Assembly (NCBI RefSeq): GCF_024138125.1
Contig: NZ_CP099993.1
Span: forward strand, 930,001-994,000
DNA: 64,000 bases
Direction of reading: 5' to 3'
Source of the DNA: Halorussus salilacus
GTDB taxonomy: Archaea; Halobacteriota; Halobacteria; Halobacteriales; Haladaptataceae
Each line of letters opens with the position of its first letter. Position 1 is the stretch's first letter. The notes below the pieces were generated by a model, which was not told the origin of the DNA, ran no database searches, and worked only from the letters and a program-made list of their open reading frames with translations. The position numbers and the translations under genes were made by a program. This document shows positions 43,372-52,397 of this stretch, piece after piece.

Positions 43372-45120
43372 TCACGGGCGGTGGGCGTAGTTGATGTCGC
43401 CCTCGTAGACCACCCCGCGCTCGGCGTCGAGGGTCACCTCGTCGCCGTCGCGGATTCGGGGTTCGAGCGGCGCGCCGCTGATCATCGGCACGTCGAGTTC
43501 GCGGGCCACCATCGCGGGGTAGCCCGTCATCCCCGGCCGGGCGTCGACGATGCCGACCAGCGTTCCGGGGTCGCCCGCGAACTCGCCGTCGAAGCCGGGG
43601 CCGACTGCGAGTATCGACCCCTCGGGAACGTCGGTGAGGTCGCCGTCCTCGGTACGGTAGACGGGCGCGGCGACCCGACCGCTGACCACGCTCCGACCGG
43701 TCGCGATGGTCTCGGCCGCGACGTGGACCTTCAGCATGTTGGTCGAACTCGTCCCCTCCAGTTCGGACATCATCCCCGAGAGCACGACCACGGTGTCGCC
43801 GCTGTCGGCGACGCCCGCGTCGAGGGCCGACTGGACCGCGTCCTCGATGATGGTGTCCACGCCCGCCGACATCGGCGTGTATCGGGGGTCGACGCCCCAC
43901 GAGAGCGCGAGCTTTCGGCGCACCTCGTCGTTGGGCGTGGTCGCCACCACGGGGACCTGCGGGCGGAACTTCGCGACTTTGAGCGCGGTGTATCCGGACT
44001 CGCTGGCCGCCACGATGGCCGACGCGCCGATGTCCCGCGCCAGAAAGCGGGCCGACCGCGCCAGCGCGTCGGTCCGGGCGTCGTCGGCCGGGGGGACGCG
44101 CTGTTCGCGGCTCTCGTCGTACTCCCCGCTCGACTCGACCTGCCGGACGATTCGGTCCATGGTCTCGACGACCCGGACGGGGTCGTCGCCGATGGCGGTC
44201 TCGCCCGACAGCATGACGGCGTCGGTGCCGTCGAGGACGGCGTTCGCAACGTCGGAGGCCTCCGCGCGGGTGGGCCTGCGGGCGTGGACCATCGAGTCGA
44301 GCATCTCGGTCGCGGTGATGACCGGCACGCCCGCGCGCTGGCACTTCCGGATGATGCGCTTCTGTATCATCGGCACGTCTTCGAGCGGGCACTCGACGCC
44401 GAGGTCGCCGCGCGCGACCATCACGCCGTAGGCGGCCTCGATGATCTCGTCGAGGTTCTCGACCGCTCCCCGGCGCTCGATCTTCGCGATGACGGGGACG
44501 TCGGCGCCGCTGTCCTCCAGAAACTCGCTGACCTCGTAGACGTCCTCGGCGCTCCGGACGAAGCTCGCGGCCACGAAGTCCACGTCCTTCTCGGCGGCGA
44601 GTTCGAGGTCCCCCCGGTCCTTATCGGTGACCACGTCGAGGTCGAGTTCCACGCCGGGGACGTTGACCCCCTTGCGAGAGCTCAGGTCGCCGCCGCTGTC
44701 GACGCTGGCGACCACGGTCTCGCCCTCGACTTCCTCGACGGTCGTCTCGATGCGGCCGTCGTCGAGCAGGACCTTGTCGCCGGGTTCGGCGCTCGCGATG
44801 GCGTGGCTCAGCCCGACCTCCTCGGAGGTGGCGGTGTCGCCCTCGACGAACCGCACCGTCGAGCCGTCTTCGAGGTGGATGGGTTCGTCGACCTCCGCGG
44901 TCCGAATTTCGGGCCCCTGCAGGTCGAGCATGACCGCGAGCGGGTCGTCGGTGGTCTCGTCGACCGCGCGGACGTCGTCGACGAGGGCGGCGCGGTCCTC
45001 GCGGGTGCCGTGGCTCGCGTTGAGCCGCGCCACCGTCATTCCGGCGTCGGCGAGTTCCCGGATGGTACGCTGGGAGTCCGAGGCCGGACCCAGCGTACAC
45101 ACGATCTTCGCGTTTCTCAT
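43372..45120 (-). CDS. pyk: Pyruvate kinase with C-terminal PEP-utiliser domain
   Basis: 582 residues from MRNAKIVCTLGPASDSQRT. Catalytic barrel: ARLNASHGTREDR, MLDLQGPEIRTAE, VIAKIERRGAVENLDEI, VMVARGDLGVECPLEDVP, GVPVITATEMLDSM (PK signature), then the B and C domains. An extra C-terminal module of about 105 residues (PEGSILAVGPGFDGEFAG, GMTGYPAMVARELDVPMISG) is the PEP-utilising mobile domain seen in some archaeal and Bacillus-type enzymes. Converts PEP and ADP to pyruvate and ATP. Confidence 0.95.
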   Translation of the reverse strand: MRNAKIVCTLGPASDSQRTIRELADAGMTVARLNASHGTREDRAALVDDVRAVDETTDDPLAVMLDLQGPEIRTAEVDEPIHLEDGSTVRFVEGDTATSEEVGLSHAIASAEPGDKVLLDDGRIETTVEEVEGETVVASVDSGGDLSSRKGVNVPGVELDLDVVTDKDRGDLELAAEKDVDFVAASFVRSAEDVYEVSEFLEDSGADVPVIAKIERRGAVENLDEIIEAAYGVMVARGDLGVECPLEDVPMIQKRIIRKCQRAGVPVITATEMLDSMVHARRPTRAEASDVANAVLDGTDAVMLSGETAIGDDPVRVVETMDRIVRQVESSGEYDESREQRVPPADDARTDALARSARFLARDIGASAIVAASESGYTALKVAKFRPQVPVVATTPNDEVRRKLALSWGVDPRYTPMSAGVDTIIEDAVQSALDAGVADSGDTVVVLSGMMSELEGTSSTNMLKVHVAAETIATGRSVVSGRVAAPVYRTEDGDLTDVPEGSILAVGPGFDGEFAGDPGTLVGIVDARPGMTGYPAMVARELDVPMISGAPLEPRIRDGDEVTLDAERGVVYEGDINYAHRP

Positions 45121-45192
45121 GGCCGGGCGTACGCCGCTTTCGCTCAAAAACCCCCGGTGATTAACTCGGAGTCGGATTCGGTTTCCACGGCC

Positions 45193-45208
45193 ACAACTAA
45201 TTTGTTGT
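45193..45208. promoter_or_regulatory. Inverted repeat ACAACTAATTTGTTGT
   Basis: 8-bp half sites with one mismatch, in the spacer between the divergent pyk and GYD genes, 22 bp before the GYD ATG and overlapping its likely TATA region. A possible operator for either gene. Confidence 0.5.
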
Positions 45209-45229
45209 ACTGCCGACGAGACCACAGCT

Positions 45230-45514
45230 ATGGCGACGTACGCTTCGCTTTTGAAGGTTCGGAAGGACTTCCAGAACCCCCAGGACATGGTCTCCAGTTG
45301 GGGAGACATCCGGACGGACGTAGAGGAGTTCGACGTGGACCTCCAACACACCTACGCCATCCTCGGCGAGTACGACTTCCTCGTCATCATGGAGGCCCCC
45401 GACCGCGACGGGGCGTATCAGGCTGGCGTCGCGCTCGAACGCCACGGGTTCGACTCCCAGACGATGGAGATACTCCCGACCGAGGAGCTCGCGCAGGTCG
45501 TCGACGACGTGTAA
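45230..45514 (+). CDS. GYD-domain protein
   Basis: 94 residues. Contains the GYD-type motif AILGEYDFLVIMEAPDRDGA and the dimeric alpha-beta barrel ferredoxin-like layout of the family. Function unknown. Probably native (haloarchaeal codon use). Divergent from pyk. Confidence 0.82.
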   Translation: MATYASLLKVRKDFQNPQDMVSSWGDIRTDVEEFDVDLQHTYAILGEYDFLVIMEAPDRDGAYQAGVALERHGFDSQTMEILPTEELAQVVDDV

Positions 45515-45527
45515 ACACTGTAGATAT

Positions 45528-46304
45528 TCAAGAATAGCTCGTTTGCAAGGCAGATTTTCTAACTTCCTCTACTTCGTCAATTACATCAGCCAGTTCTTCA
45601 AGGTCCGCCGTTAGCTCGTCATATACAATACAATTGGTGAAAAGATAAAGGACTAATTCATTAACATCCTCAAAGTCATCAGGGTCGCATTCAATCCTTG
45701 ATTCTGTTTCTAATGCTTCCTCAAAGATATTCGTAAGAATGGTGTTCAAAAGAGTCTCGACTTCGCTAATTAGTCCTGGTTGCAATTGCTCCATTAATTC
45801 CTTTTGTTCTTTGTCCAGTCCCGCTATTATAAACTTCAGACGACCAAGACCGTCTAGAACCTTGTCTAACTGACAGAACTTTTCCTCATCGTAATAGTCT
45901 TGACCACCTTCAATTGTCAAAGATATAAATGCTAAATTGCCGGACGGCCTATACTCCTCCAGAACTTCGTTAGTGCTAACTATCTCTTTTCTGTTCTCTC
46001 CCTCCCATGTGTAGACTGAGACCTCAATTACAGGTGCTTCTTCAGAAGCGTGGTTGTATGATATAATTTCTTTCCCAAAGCCTACCAACTCTTTTTGCAA
46101 ACCTCTCCTCTCTAAAGGGGCTGATAAAGACAGATGAAGTTTTTCGAGATGGTCAACGAACTCCGCTAGAACCTCCGCAATCTCTCTCAGGTCTTCCTTT
46201 TGCTCTAACCGTTTTTCGAACTTTTTCTGCTTATACTGGGAGTAGAGCCCTATTAGAAGACCACCCGCACCAAAAAATACACCAAGTAGTCCTATAACAT
46301 CCAT
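45528..46304 (-). CDS. AT-rich orphan gene: membrane-anchored coiled-coil protein
   Basis: 258 residues. One N-terminal membrane helix (DVIGLLGVFFGAGGLLIGLY), then a basic coiled-coil start (QYKQKKFEKRLEQKEDLREI), and mostly helical acidic sequence. No catalytic motif. The region has far lower GC than either neighbour and uses AT-ending codons, a sign of horizontal transfer. No direct repeats were found at its borders. Function unknown. Confidence 0.65.
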   Translation of the reverse strand: MDVIGLLGVFFGAGGLLIGLYSQYKQKKFEKRLEQKEDLREIAEVLAEFVDHLEKLHLSLSAPLERRGLQKELVGFGKEIISYNHASEEAPVIEVSVYTWEGENRKEIVSTNEVLEEYRPSGNLAFISLTIEGGQDYYDEEKFCQLDKVLDGLGRLKFIIAGLDKEQKELMEQLQPGLISEVETLLNTILTNIFEEALETESRIECDPDDFEDVNELVLYLFTNCIVYDELTADLEELADVIDEVEEVRKSALQTSYS

Positions 46305-46384
46305 AAGGGAATCAAGAAATCTACGCCTTAAAAAGATGTGAGTTCTTTGGCAGTCTTTCAGTTATAAAGAGAACAGACTCTATT

Positions 46385-48517
46385 CTACCGCACCTTCGTG
46401 CCCGGAACGCTGTCGCCGTGCGTGGTGAGGAGGTCGGCCTGCTCGCCCGCGGCCAGCACCATCCCGTTGCTCTCGACGCCGAACAGTTCGGCCTTCTCCA
46501 GGTTCGCCACGATGACGACCTTCTCGCCCGGTAGCTCGTCGAGGTCGTGGAGCTGTTTGATGCCCGCGACGATCTGGCGGGTCTCGACGCCGATGTCGAC
46601 TTCGAGGCGCGCGAGGTCGTCGGCACCCTCGATGCCCTCGGCCGATTCGATGCGCCCGACCCGGAGGTCGAGGTCCTGGAAGTCGTCGAAGCTGATGCGG
46701 TCGTCGGCGATGGGTTCGATGTCGGTTTCGTCGGTCATGGATTCGTCTTCGGTTTCCTCGGCGTCGGCGGCGCTCTCGGCCGCCGCGTCGATGCGTTCCT
46801 GAAGCTTCTCGTTGAGTTCCTCGACGCGCTCGTCCTCGATCTTCTCGAACAGTTCGTCGGGTTCGTCGAACGCGCCGGGCGGCGATTCGAGCGCGGCCGC
46901 GAGCGGCGCGTCGTGGACCGACCCGTCCTCGCCGAGCTGCTCCCAGAGGGTCTGGGCCTTCTCGGGGAGGATGGGCGCGGCGAGGACCGCGACCGCCTTC
47001 GCGAGCTGGACGCAGTCGTAGATGACCTGCGCGGCGGCCTCGGGGTCGTCGTCGGTGAGGTTCCACGGCTCGTTGCGCTGGATGTACTCGTTGCCGAAGC
47101 CCGCCAGCGCGACCGCGGCGTCGCCCGCCGCCTTGAGCGAGTAGTCGTTGATGGCGTCCTCGAAGTCGGCGGTGGCCTCGCGGATGCGCTCGGCCACCTC
47201 CTCGGACGTTTCGGCGTCGGGCGCGCCGCCGTAGTTCCGGGCAGCGAACAGCAGGCTCCGGTAGGCGAAGTTGCCGAGCGTGCCGACCAGCTCGCCGTTG
47301 ACGCGCTCCTGGAACTTCTCCCACGAGAAGTCCACGTCCTGCTGGAACCCGCCGGTGGTGGTGAGGTAGTAGCGCACGAGGTCGGGGGCGAAGCCCTCGT
47401 CGAGGTAGTCGTCGGCCCACACCGCGCGGTTACGGCTGGTCGAGAACGCCGCCCCGTCGAGGTTGACGAAGCCGCTGGCCATGACCGCGCGGGGCTCGTT
47501 GTAGCCCGCCCCGCGGAGCATCGACGGCCAGAAGACGGTGTGGTGCTGGATGATGTCCCGGCCGATGACGTGGACGATTTCGCCCGTCTCGGACTGGGCC
47601 CACGCGTCGGGGTCGGCCTCGTCGGGCGCTCCGGCCTCGGGCGCGCCCGCCTTCCAGACCGTCTCCCAGTCGTACTCATCCGCACCGACGCGCTCGGTGT
47701 ACTGCTTGGTCGAGGCGACGTACTCGATGGGCGCGTCGACCCAGACGTAGAGGACGAGGTCCTCCTCGCCTTCGCCCGGATAATCTATCCCCCAGTCCAT
47801 GTCGCGGGTGATACAGAGGTCCTGTAGCTCGCCCTCTATCCACTCGCGGGGCTGATTGCGGGCGTTGCTGGTCCCTTCGAGGCGCTCGATGAACCCCTTG
47901 AGGTACTCCTGGAAGTCGGCGAGCCGCAGGAACTCGTGTTCGCGGGTCCGGTACTCCGCGGGGTTGCCCGTCAGGGTCGAGCGCGGGTCCTCGATCTCGC
48001 CGGGTTCGAGGTGGCGCTGACACCCCTCGTCGCACTCGTCGCCGCGGGCCTTCGCGCCGCAGTAGGGGCAGGTCCCCTCAACGTAGCGGTCGGGCAGAGG
48101 CTGGTCGGCCTGGGGGTCCCACGCGACCTGAATCTCCTTCTCGAAGACGTACTCGCCGTCGATCCACGACCGGACGAACTCCTGGGTCAACTCGGTGTTG
48201 GTCTCGTCGTGGGTGTGGCCGTAGTTGTCGAACTCGACGTTGAACTGCGGGAACGTCTCGGCGTACTTCTCGTGGTGTTTCAGGGCGAACTCCTCGGGCG
48301 AGACGCCCTCCTTCTCGGCGTTGACCGCCACGGGGGTGCCGTGCATGTCCGACCCCGAGACGAAGGCGGTCTCCTGTCCGAGCGTCTCCAGCGCGCGGGC
48401 GTAGGCGTCGCCGCTGACGTACGTCCGGAGGTGGCCGATGTGCAACTCGCCGTTGGCGTACGGCAGGCCGCACGTCACCACCGCCGGGTTGTCGGTGGGG
48501 AAGTCGTCGTGGCTCAT
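46385..48517 (-). CDS. metG: Methionyl-tRNA synthetase
   Basis: 710 residues from MSHDDFPTDNPAVVTCG. Class I: LPYANGELHIGHLRTYVSGD (HIGH), a four-Cys zinc knuckle region (CPYCGAKARGDECDEGC), FSTSRNRAVW in the KMSKS position, helical anticodon domain, then a C-terminal tRNA-binding OB domain (LDLRVGRIESAEGIEGADDL, KVVIVANLEKAELFGVESNG). An acidic linker of about 45 residues joins them. The AT-rich orphan gene abuts its 3' end. Confidence 0.96.
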   Translation of the reverse strand: MSHDDFPTDNPAVVTCGLPYANGELHIGHLRTYVSGDAYARALETLGQETAFVSGSDMHGTPVAVNAEKEGVSPEEFALKHHEKYAETFPQFNVEFDNYGHTHDETNTELTQEFVRSWIDGEYVFEKEIQVAWDPQADQPLPDRYVEGTCPYCGAKARGDECDEGCQRHLEPGEIEDPRSTLTGNPAEYRTREHEFLRLADFQEYLKGFIERLEGTSNARNQPREWIEGELQDLCITRDMDWGIDYPGEGEEDLVLYVWVDAPIEYVASTKQYTERVGADEYDWETVWKAGAPEAGAPDEADPDAWAQSETGEIVHVIGRDIIQHHTVFWPSMLRGAGYNEPRAVMASGFVNLDGAAFSTSRNRAVWADDYLDEGFAPDLVRYYLTTTGGFQQDVDFSWEKFQERVNGELVGTLGNFAYRSLLFAARNYGGAPDAETSEEVAERIREATADFEDAINDYSLKAAGDAAVALAGFGNEYIQRNEPWNLTDDDPEAAAQVIYDCVQLAKAVAVLAAPILPEKAQTLWEQLGEDGSVHDAPLAAALESPPGAFDEPDELFEKIEDERVEELNEKLQERIDAAAESAADAEETEDESMTDETDIEPIADDRISFDDFQDLDLRVGRIESAEGIEGADDLARLEVDIGVETRQIVAGIKQLHDLDELPGEKVVIVANLEKAELFGVESNGMVLAAGEQADLLTTHGDSVPGTKVR

Positions 48518-48780
48518 ACTATCCAATCCTCCGTCGCGGGTGTAAAACCCGCCGATTTCCGCGTTCGTGCATGTGAGTCAGTTGTGGGGTTCGGTGGTCG
48601 CGACTCGGTGCGTGGATTCGACCGGTCGGGTTTCACCGCCCCGCGTGAGGGTCGAGAGAAAGGGGTCGCGGTCCGGCGGGTCCCCCCGACGCTACGCGTC
48701 GCTGTGCATACGCATAGAGCGGGCGTGCGCCGGTCGGGGGGTGCGGACCGCGGGTAGCACGTTCCCGGATAGCGTGTTCG

Positions 48781-48792
48781 GATATTTAAATG
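48781..48792 (+). promoter_or_regulatory. TATA-like box upstream of element copy E
   Basis: GATATTTAAATG, about 90 bp before the GAAAGGGG of copy E. A start about 25 bases downstream (near 48812) would transcribe the hairpin module and the whole element. Confidence 0.5.
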
Positions 48793-48874
48793 TTCGTCCG
48801 GAGGCGAGTCCCGTTTCGAACTCGTATCGCGAGGGAAGCTCTCCACCGTGAATCGCCCGGTGGATCAAACCACA

Positions 48875-49011
48875 GGGTGGGAATGAAAGGGGCCGGGCGC
48901 TCGCGTGAAGTTTAGTCGCCTCTGCGGGCGACTATTTCCGCGCCGATGCGTTGCGCTGCGGTGAGGCGCGGAAATATCCCGCAGAGCGACCGCGAGCGCC
49001 CGGGGGCTTTC
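48875..49011 (+). ncRNA. Structured repeat element, copy E
   Basis: GGGTGGGAATGAAAGGGG to GGGGGCTTTC. Outer stem GGGCGCTCGCG/CGCGAGCGCCC, middle stem CTCTGCGGG/CCCGCAGAG (the T-A change is compensated relative to copies A and D), inner stem ATTTCCGCGCC/GGCGCGGAAAT. A CCACCG/CGGTGG hairpin module is at 48843-48863. Best candidate for an independently transcribed copy because of the upstream TATA box. Confidence 0.72.
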
Positions 49012-49163
49012 TCGCGCTTCGTTGCAGTTCCCGATTCGATACCCGACTACTGTTCGGGGACTTTCTGGGCAGTCACCACGACCCTCGTTCAGTTCTCAAA
49101 TGAATCTCCGAGAACCCCACCCGGCGAACAGACTCATACCCATTCGACCCCTAATCGCGGTCC

Positions 49164-49835
49164 ATGCTCGACCGCGAATACACGCTCGTGGCCCACCCGC
49201 GACTCCGGGCGCGGCTCTCGTACAGGACCGCCGACGGCGACCTCACAGCCGCGACCCTCCAGTTCGACTACCGGCCCGAGGGCGAGTGGACCGAGACGGG
49301 ACCCGCGGTGGACCTGCCCGAACACCCCGAGGACGCCGGAGTCGAGTGGCAGGGGTTCGACATCGCGCTCTATCGCGACGGCGAGGCGGTGTTCGCCCGC
49401 GAGACCTCCTCGTCGTTGCTCTCGGACCTCGCAGACGCGGTGGACGCGGTCGAACGATACGCGCCGGGGGTCGCCCGCCGGGGGAGGGCCGCGGTCAGGG
49501 GAGCGCTCGACCGGCTCGCGCGCGGCCGGGTCGAGATGGCCCAGTCGGACGGAACCACACTCGAAGCCCTCGCACCCGCGAAGGCAGCCTTCGAGGTGTA
49601 CGAGGGCAGGGACGGCAAGTGGCGCTGGCGGCTGGTCCACGACAACGGCAACGTGGTCGCCGACTCCGGGCAGGGCTACGCCTCGAAGCAGTCGGCGCGG
49701 AAGGGCATCCGGAGCGTCAAGCGCAACGCGCTGGGCGCGCCGGTCGAACCCGTGGGCGGCGACCCCGAGCGCGACGTGCGCTCGGGGTCGGACGCCGAGA
49801 ACGAGGGCCCTGAGGAGGGGGCCGCGGAGTCGTAG
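49164..49835 (+). CDS. YegP-like DUF1508 protein (HVO_2922 family)
   Basis: 223 residues. The C-terminal part (about 135-190) is a DUF1508/YegP repeat: FEVYEGRDGKWRWRLVHDNG, VVADSGQGYASKQSARKGI. The N-terminal half (LVAHPRLRARLSYRTADGDL) is haloarchaeal-specific. YegP-type proteins are uncharacterised and often stress-linked. Confidence 0.85.
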   Translation: MLDREYTLVAHPRLRARLSYRTADGDLTAATLQFDYRPEGEWTETGPAVDLPEHPEDAGVEWQGFDIALYRDGEAVFARETSSSLLSDLADAVDAVERYAPGVARRGRAAVRGALDRLARGRVEMAQSDGTTLEALAPAKAAFEVYEGRDGKWRWRLVHDNGNVVADSGQGYASKQSARKGIRSVKRNALGAPVEPVGGDPERDVRSGSDAENEGPEEGAAES

Positions 49836-49838
49836 TCG

Positions 49839-49891
49839 GACCGCGTCGAGGTCGGCGACGAACTCAGACCGCGTCGAGGTCGGCGACGAAC
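49839..49891. repeat. 28-bp direct duplication at the mfnA 3' end
   Basis: GACCGCGTCGAGGTCGGCGA plus CGAAC occurs at 49839-49863 and 49867-49891. The second copy is the mfnA C-terminal coding sequence; the first lies just past its stop. It looks like a recent tandem duplication of the gene end. Confidence 0.8.
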
Positions 49892-50913
49892 GATTCGAGC
49901 ATCTCCCGGGTGACGTGGGGCATGCAGACCACTCGAAGCTCTCCGGACCCGGTGGGCGAGACCCGCCAGCCCTCCTCGCGGAGCGCGTCGACGGTCTCGC
50001 GGGGCACGTCGGCCGCCACGAGGGGCAGGACGGGGTCGACGACCTCGTAGCCCCGCGAGGCGAGCGCGTCGGCAAGCCACTCGGCGTTGGCCTGCCCGCG
50101 CTCGTAGTTCTCGCGGTAGCCATCGGGCCAGAGCGCCGCGAGCGCGGCGTGCGCGCCCGCGACCCCCGCGCCGCTTCTGGTCCCCGTGAGCGAGGCCTGC
50201 GAGGTGGATTCGAGGTACGGGGTGTCGACCGCGAGCGCGTCGAGGACCCTCTCGTCGCGCGCGAGAAAGCCCCCGGCGGGGACCGGCGCGCGCCCCATCT
50301 TGTGGGGGTCGATGGTCATGATGTCGACCGGCGCGTCCTCGAAGTTCCACGCCCGGTCGGTGAAGGGGAGGACGAACCCGCCCCACGCCGCGTCGACGTG
50401 CATCAGCGCGCCGACCTCGCGGGCCACGCCCGCGAGGTCGGCGACGGGGTCGACCCGACCGTACTCGGTGGTCCCGGCGACGCCAACCACGAGCGCGGTC
50501 TCGGCGTCGGCGAGTCGCCGGACCGCCGCGGGGTCGGCGCGCCTGTCGTCGCCCGTGGCCGCGAGCCGTAGCTCCACGTCGAGCACGTCGGCGGCCTTCC
50601 GGAAGCTGAAGTGGGCGCTCTCTGGCGCGACCACGTTCGGGTCGGGCGAGTCGGCGAGGTTCCGGGCCGCCCGGACCGCCTGCAGATTCGCCTCGGTGCC
50701 GCCGCTGGCGACGTAGCCGCGGGGGTCCGAGAGCCCCGTCATCTCGCCGAGGCGCTCGACGACCTCGCGCTCCAACTCCGCGACCGCGGGGTAGGTCGTC
50801 GGGTCGCCGGGGTTGCTCGCGAGGAACCGCCGGGCGGCCTCGCGGGCGTCGGGGTGTGGCTCCGTGCACATCGACGAGAGGACGCGCCCGAAGTCCTGTG
50901 GCTCGCGCTCCAT
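49864..50913 (-). CDS. mfnA: Tyrosine/aspartate decarboxylase MfnA
   Basis: 349 residues. Group II PLP decarboxylase: [66 protein letters not shown] and [18 protein letters not shown] (Lys in DPHKMG). In methanogens MfnA makes tyramine for methanofuran; in haloarchaea it probably makes beta-alanine for CoA from aspartate (family inference). Confidence 0.92.
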   Translation of the reverse strand: MEREPQDFGRVLSSMCTEPHPDAREAARRFLASNPGDPTTYPAVAELEREVVERLGEMTGLSDPRGYVASGGTEANLQAVRAARNLADSPDPNVVAPESAHFSFRKAADVLDVELRLAATGDDRRADPAAVRRLADAETALVVGVAGTTEYGRVDPVADLAGVAREVGALMHVDAAWGGFVLPFTDRAWNFEDAPVDIMTIDPHKMGRAPVPAGGFLARDERVLDALAVDTPYLESTSQASLTGTRSGAGVAGAHAALAALWPDGYRENYERGQANAEWLADALASRGYEVVDPVLPLVAADVPRETVDALREEGWRVSPTGSGELRVVCMPHVTREMLESFVADLDAV

Positions 50914-51091
50914 GCGCGTAAAATTTGCCGGGCGGCGTTTATCGATTCCGTTCTCGGTGCACGTTTTAGAAAGAACTTACAGGTGAACTACCACACCTAA
51001 CGTACTGAAGTTGCTACGTTATGAGGAGGAACCAACCCAGGGTCTCATAAAGTATAATACTAGATATAATTTTCAATCTATACAAGACTAG
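50914..51091. other. Left border of AT-rich island
   Basis: The GC content falls sharply at about 50960. No direct repeat or attachment site was found between here and the ADHS gene end at 52651. TATA-like runs are present (TAAAATTT, TATAATACTAGATATAAT). Confidence 0.6.
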
Positions 51092-51490
51092 CTATGAGTA
51101 TTTTCTTTCCAAATATTTTTTTAAATATTTGGTGCGAGAATTAGCGCTTCCCTCATGTATAGGATTTGGGCCAAGAGGTACTTGTTGCTCTTCATGGAAG
51201 ACGCCCTCTAGCATTTTTTCTTCTGCTGTTTCTCCATGGGAATAGACACTGTAAAAGGAAAGAATAGAATGTCCATTTTTCGCTTTAGTAAGTTCAACTA
51301 CATACTCTTCTTCTTTGAGTATCTTCGAAAGAATACGTATATCTACTGGGTCGCTCAGCTTTATCGTAATAGAATCGTCTTCTTTCCGTTTTCCAAAACC
51401 CTTAATCCCTATAGGATATTGTTCGTAGTTAGTCTTAAACCATCTTTTAGCCTGCATCTTCTGCTCGTCTTTAAATAAATCAAACAACAT
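51092..51490 (-). CDS. AT-rich hypothetical protein
   Basis: 132 residues, basic for a haloarchaeal protein (many Lys). MLFDLFKDEQKMQAKRWFKT at the start, a central beta-rich part (DSITIKLSDPVDIRILSKIL) and a basic end (TKYLKKYLERKY). No family recognised. AT-ending codons and Lys-rich composition differ from the host, indicating recent transfer. Confidence 0.6.
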   Translation of the reverse strand: MLFDLFKDEQKMQAKRWFKTNYEQYPIGIKGFGKRKEDDSITIKLSDPVDIRILSKILKEEEYVVELTKAKNGHSILSFYSVYSHGETAEEKMLEGVFHEEQQVPLGPNPIHEGSANSRTKYLKKYLERKYS

Positions 51491-51597
51491 TTTTAGGGTC
51501 CCTGTGGTTCATCGTCGTGTTGGTCCAAGTCCTGAAACCTATTACTACCACAACCCTTATTTATCTTGCGGCCCAATAAAGAAGCCCCACAAAACAC

Positions 51598-51605
51598 TTA
51601 TATAG
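51598..51605 (+). promoter_or_regulatory. TATA box and strong ribosome site of the island gene pair
   Basis: TTATATAG at 51598-51605; the ribosome site GGGGAGGGG at 51627-51635 lies 6 bp before ATG 51642. Such a strong ribosome site is unusual here, where most mRNAs look leaderless. Confidence 0.6.
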
Positions 51606-51641
51606 AGTGCCATGATTAGTTAACAAGGGGAGGGGAGAGAG

Positions 51642-52397
51642 ATGGGGACAAAAGCAGTTGCAAATTACGCAGATAGCACATCATATATTGACCTCTTAGA
51701 CATAACTGGTAGTAAGGGAATGCTTAAGGCAATAGGAGTTAGCGGGGGTGAAAATAACCACTGCTATAAAATTACGGCAGATGGCGATGATGTAATCCAT
51801 AGCCCCCATGGGGTTATACCACACTTCAGTATTGCTAATAATCCAAGTGGAAAAAACAGCGGTATGGTTATAGGAAGAGCGTTTGACGATTCTCTCACAA
51901 TTAAAATCAAAGATGATGCCCGAACCGTCGCACCTCGTTTTTGGGCAGTGTACAGGATAGATTCTCCAATAACAGAGGAAGTAGAGCAAACTAGAGAAGA
52001 AACAGAAAGGAACTTTGCATACATAAAGAATGAAAAGGGGAATGTAACGGAACGTGTTCTTCAAGGCCGGAAAAATGAGGTGTATATCTCTTTAGAGAGA
52101 GACATATTTACAGATGAGGATCAGTCGATAAAGGGCGAAATTACCCCAGTAGACTGGAAAGGGAATATGTTAAAAGAATTTCCGTCAGACGAACTTGAGC
52201 TTATAGTTTCTGTTCCCGGACGGACGCATTCACTTGCGAAAGAAACCTTTTGGGTGGAGGAGTATAATTATGATAACAACTCAAGCTTCAGGTTTGAGTC
52301 CGAGCTTCTTCTCCCCGATTACACAGGAAGTTACTTGCTAACTACTAATTTCAAGACAGGGGGGAATCACCCTGCCAAATTTACAAAACTCTCATGA
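51642..52397 (+). CDS. AT-rich hypothetical protein, beta-rich
   Basis: 251 residues, soluble, mostly predicted beta strands with charged loops (NEVYISLERDIFTDED, KGEITPVDWKGNMLKEF). No signal peptide, no known motif. Low GC, Lys/Asn/Ile-rich: not typical of a haloarchaeon. Its stop overlaps the next start (ATGA), so both form an operon. Function unknown. Confidence 0.65.
   Translation: MGTKAVANYADSTSYIDLLDITGSKGMLKAIGVSGGENNHCYKITADGDDVIHSPHGVIPHFSIANNPSGKNSGMVIGRAFDDSLTIKIKDDARTVAPRFWAVYRIDSPITEEVEQTREETERNFAYIKNEKGNVTERVLQGRKNEVYISLERDIFTDEDQSIKGEITPVDWKGNMLKEFPSDELELIVSVPGRTHSLAKETFWVEEYNYDNNSSFRFESELLLPDYTGSYLLTTNFKTGGNHPAKFTKLS

Larger units (their letters stand above)
48518..49163. 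other. 646-bp divergent spacer holding element copy E
   Basis: No protein gene seen. It holds the structured element with its own TATA-like box and one hairpin module. The upstream 250 bp has no recognised signal other than the metG 5' flank. Confidence 0.7.

Noticed and set aside
45449..45475. GGGTTCGACTCCC, resembling a tRNA T-arm
   Set aside because: Lies inside the GYD coding sequence with no acceptor, D- or anticodon-arm around it.
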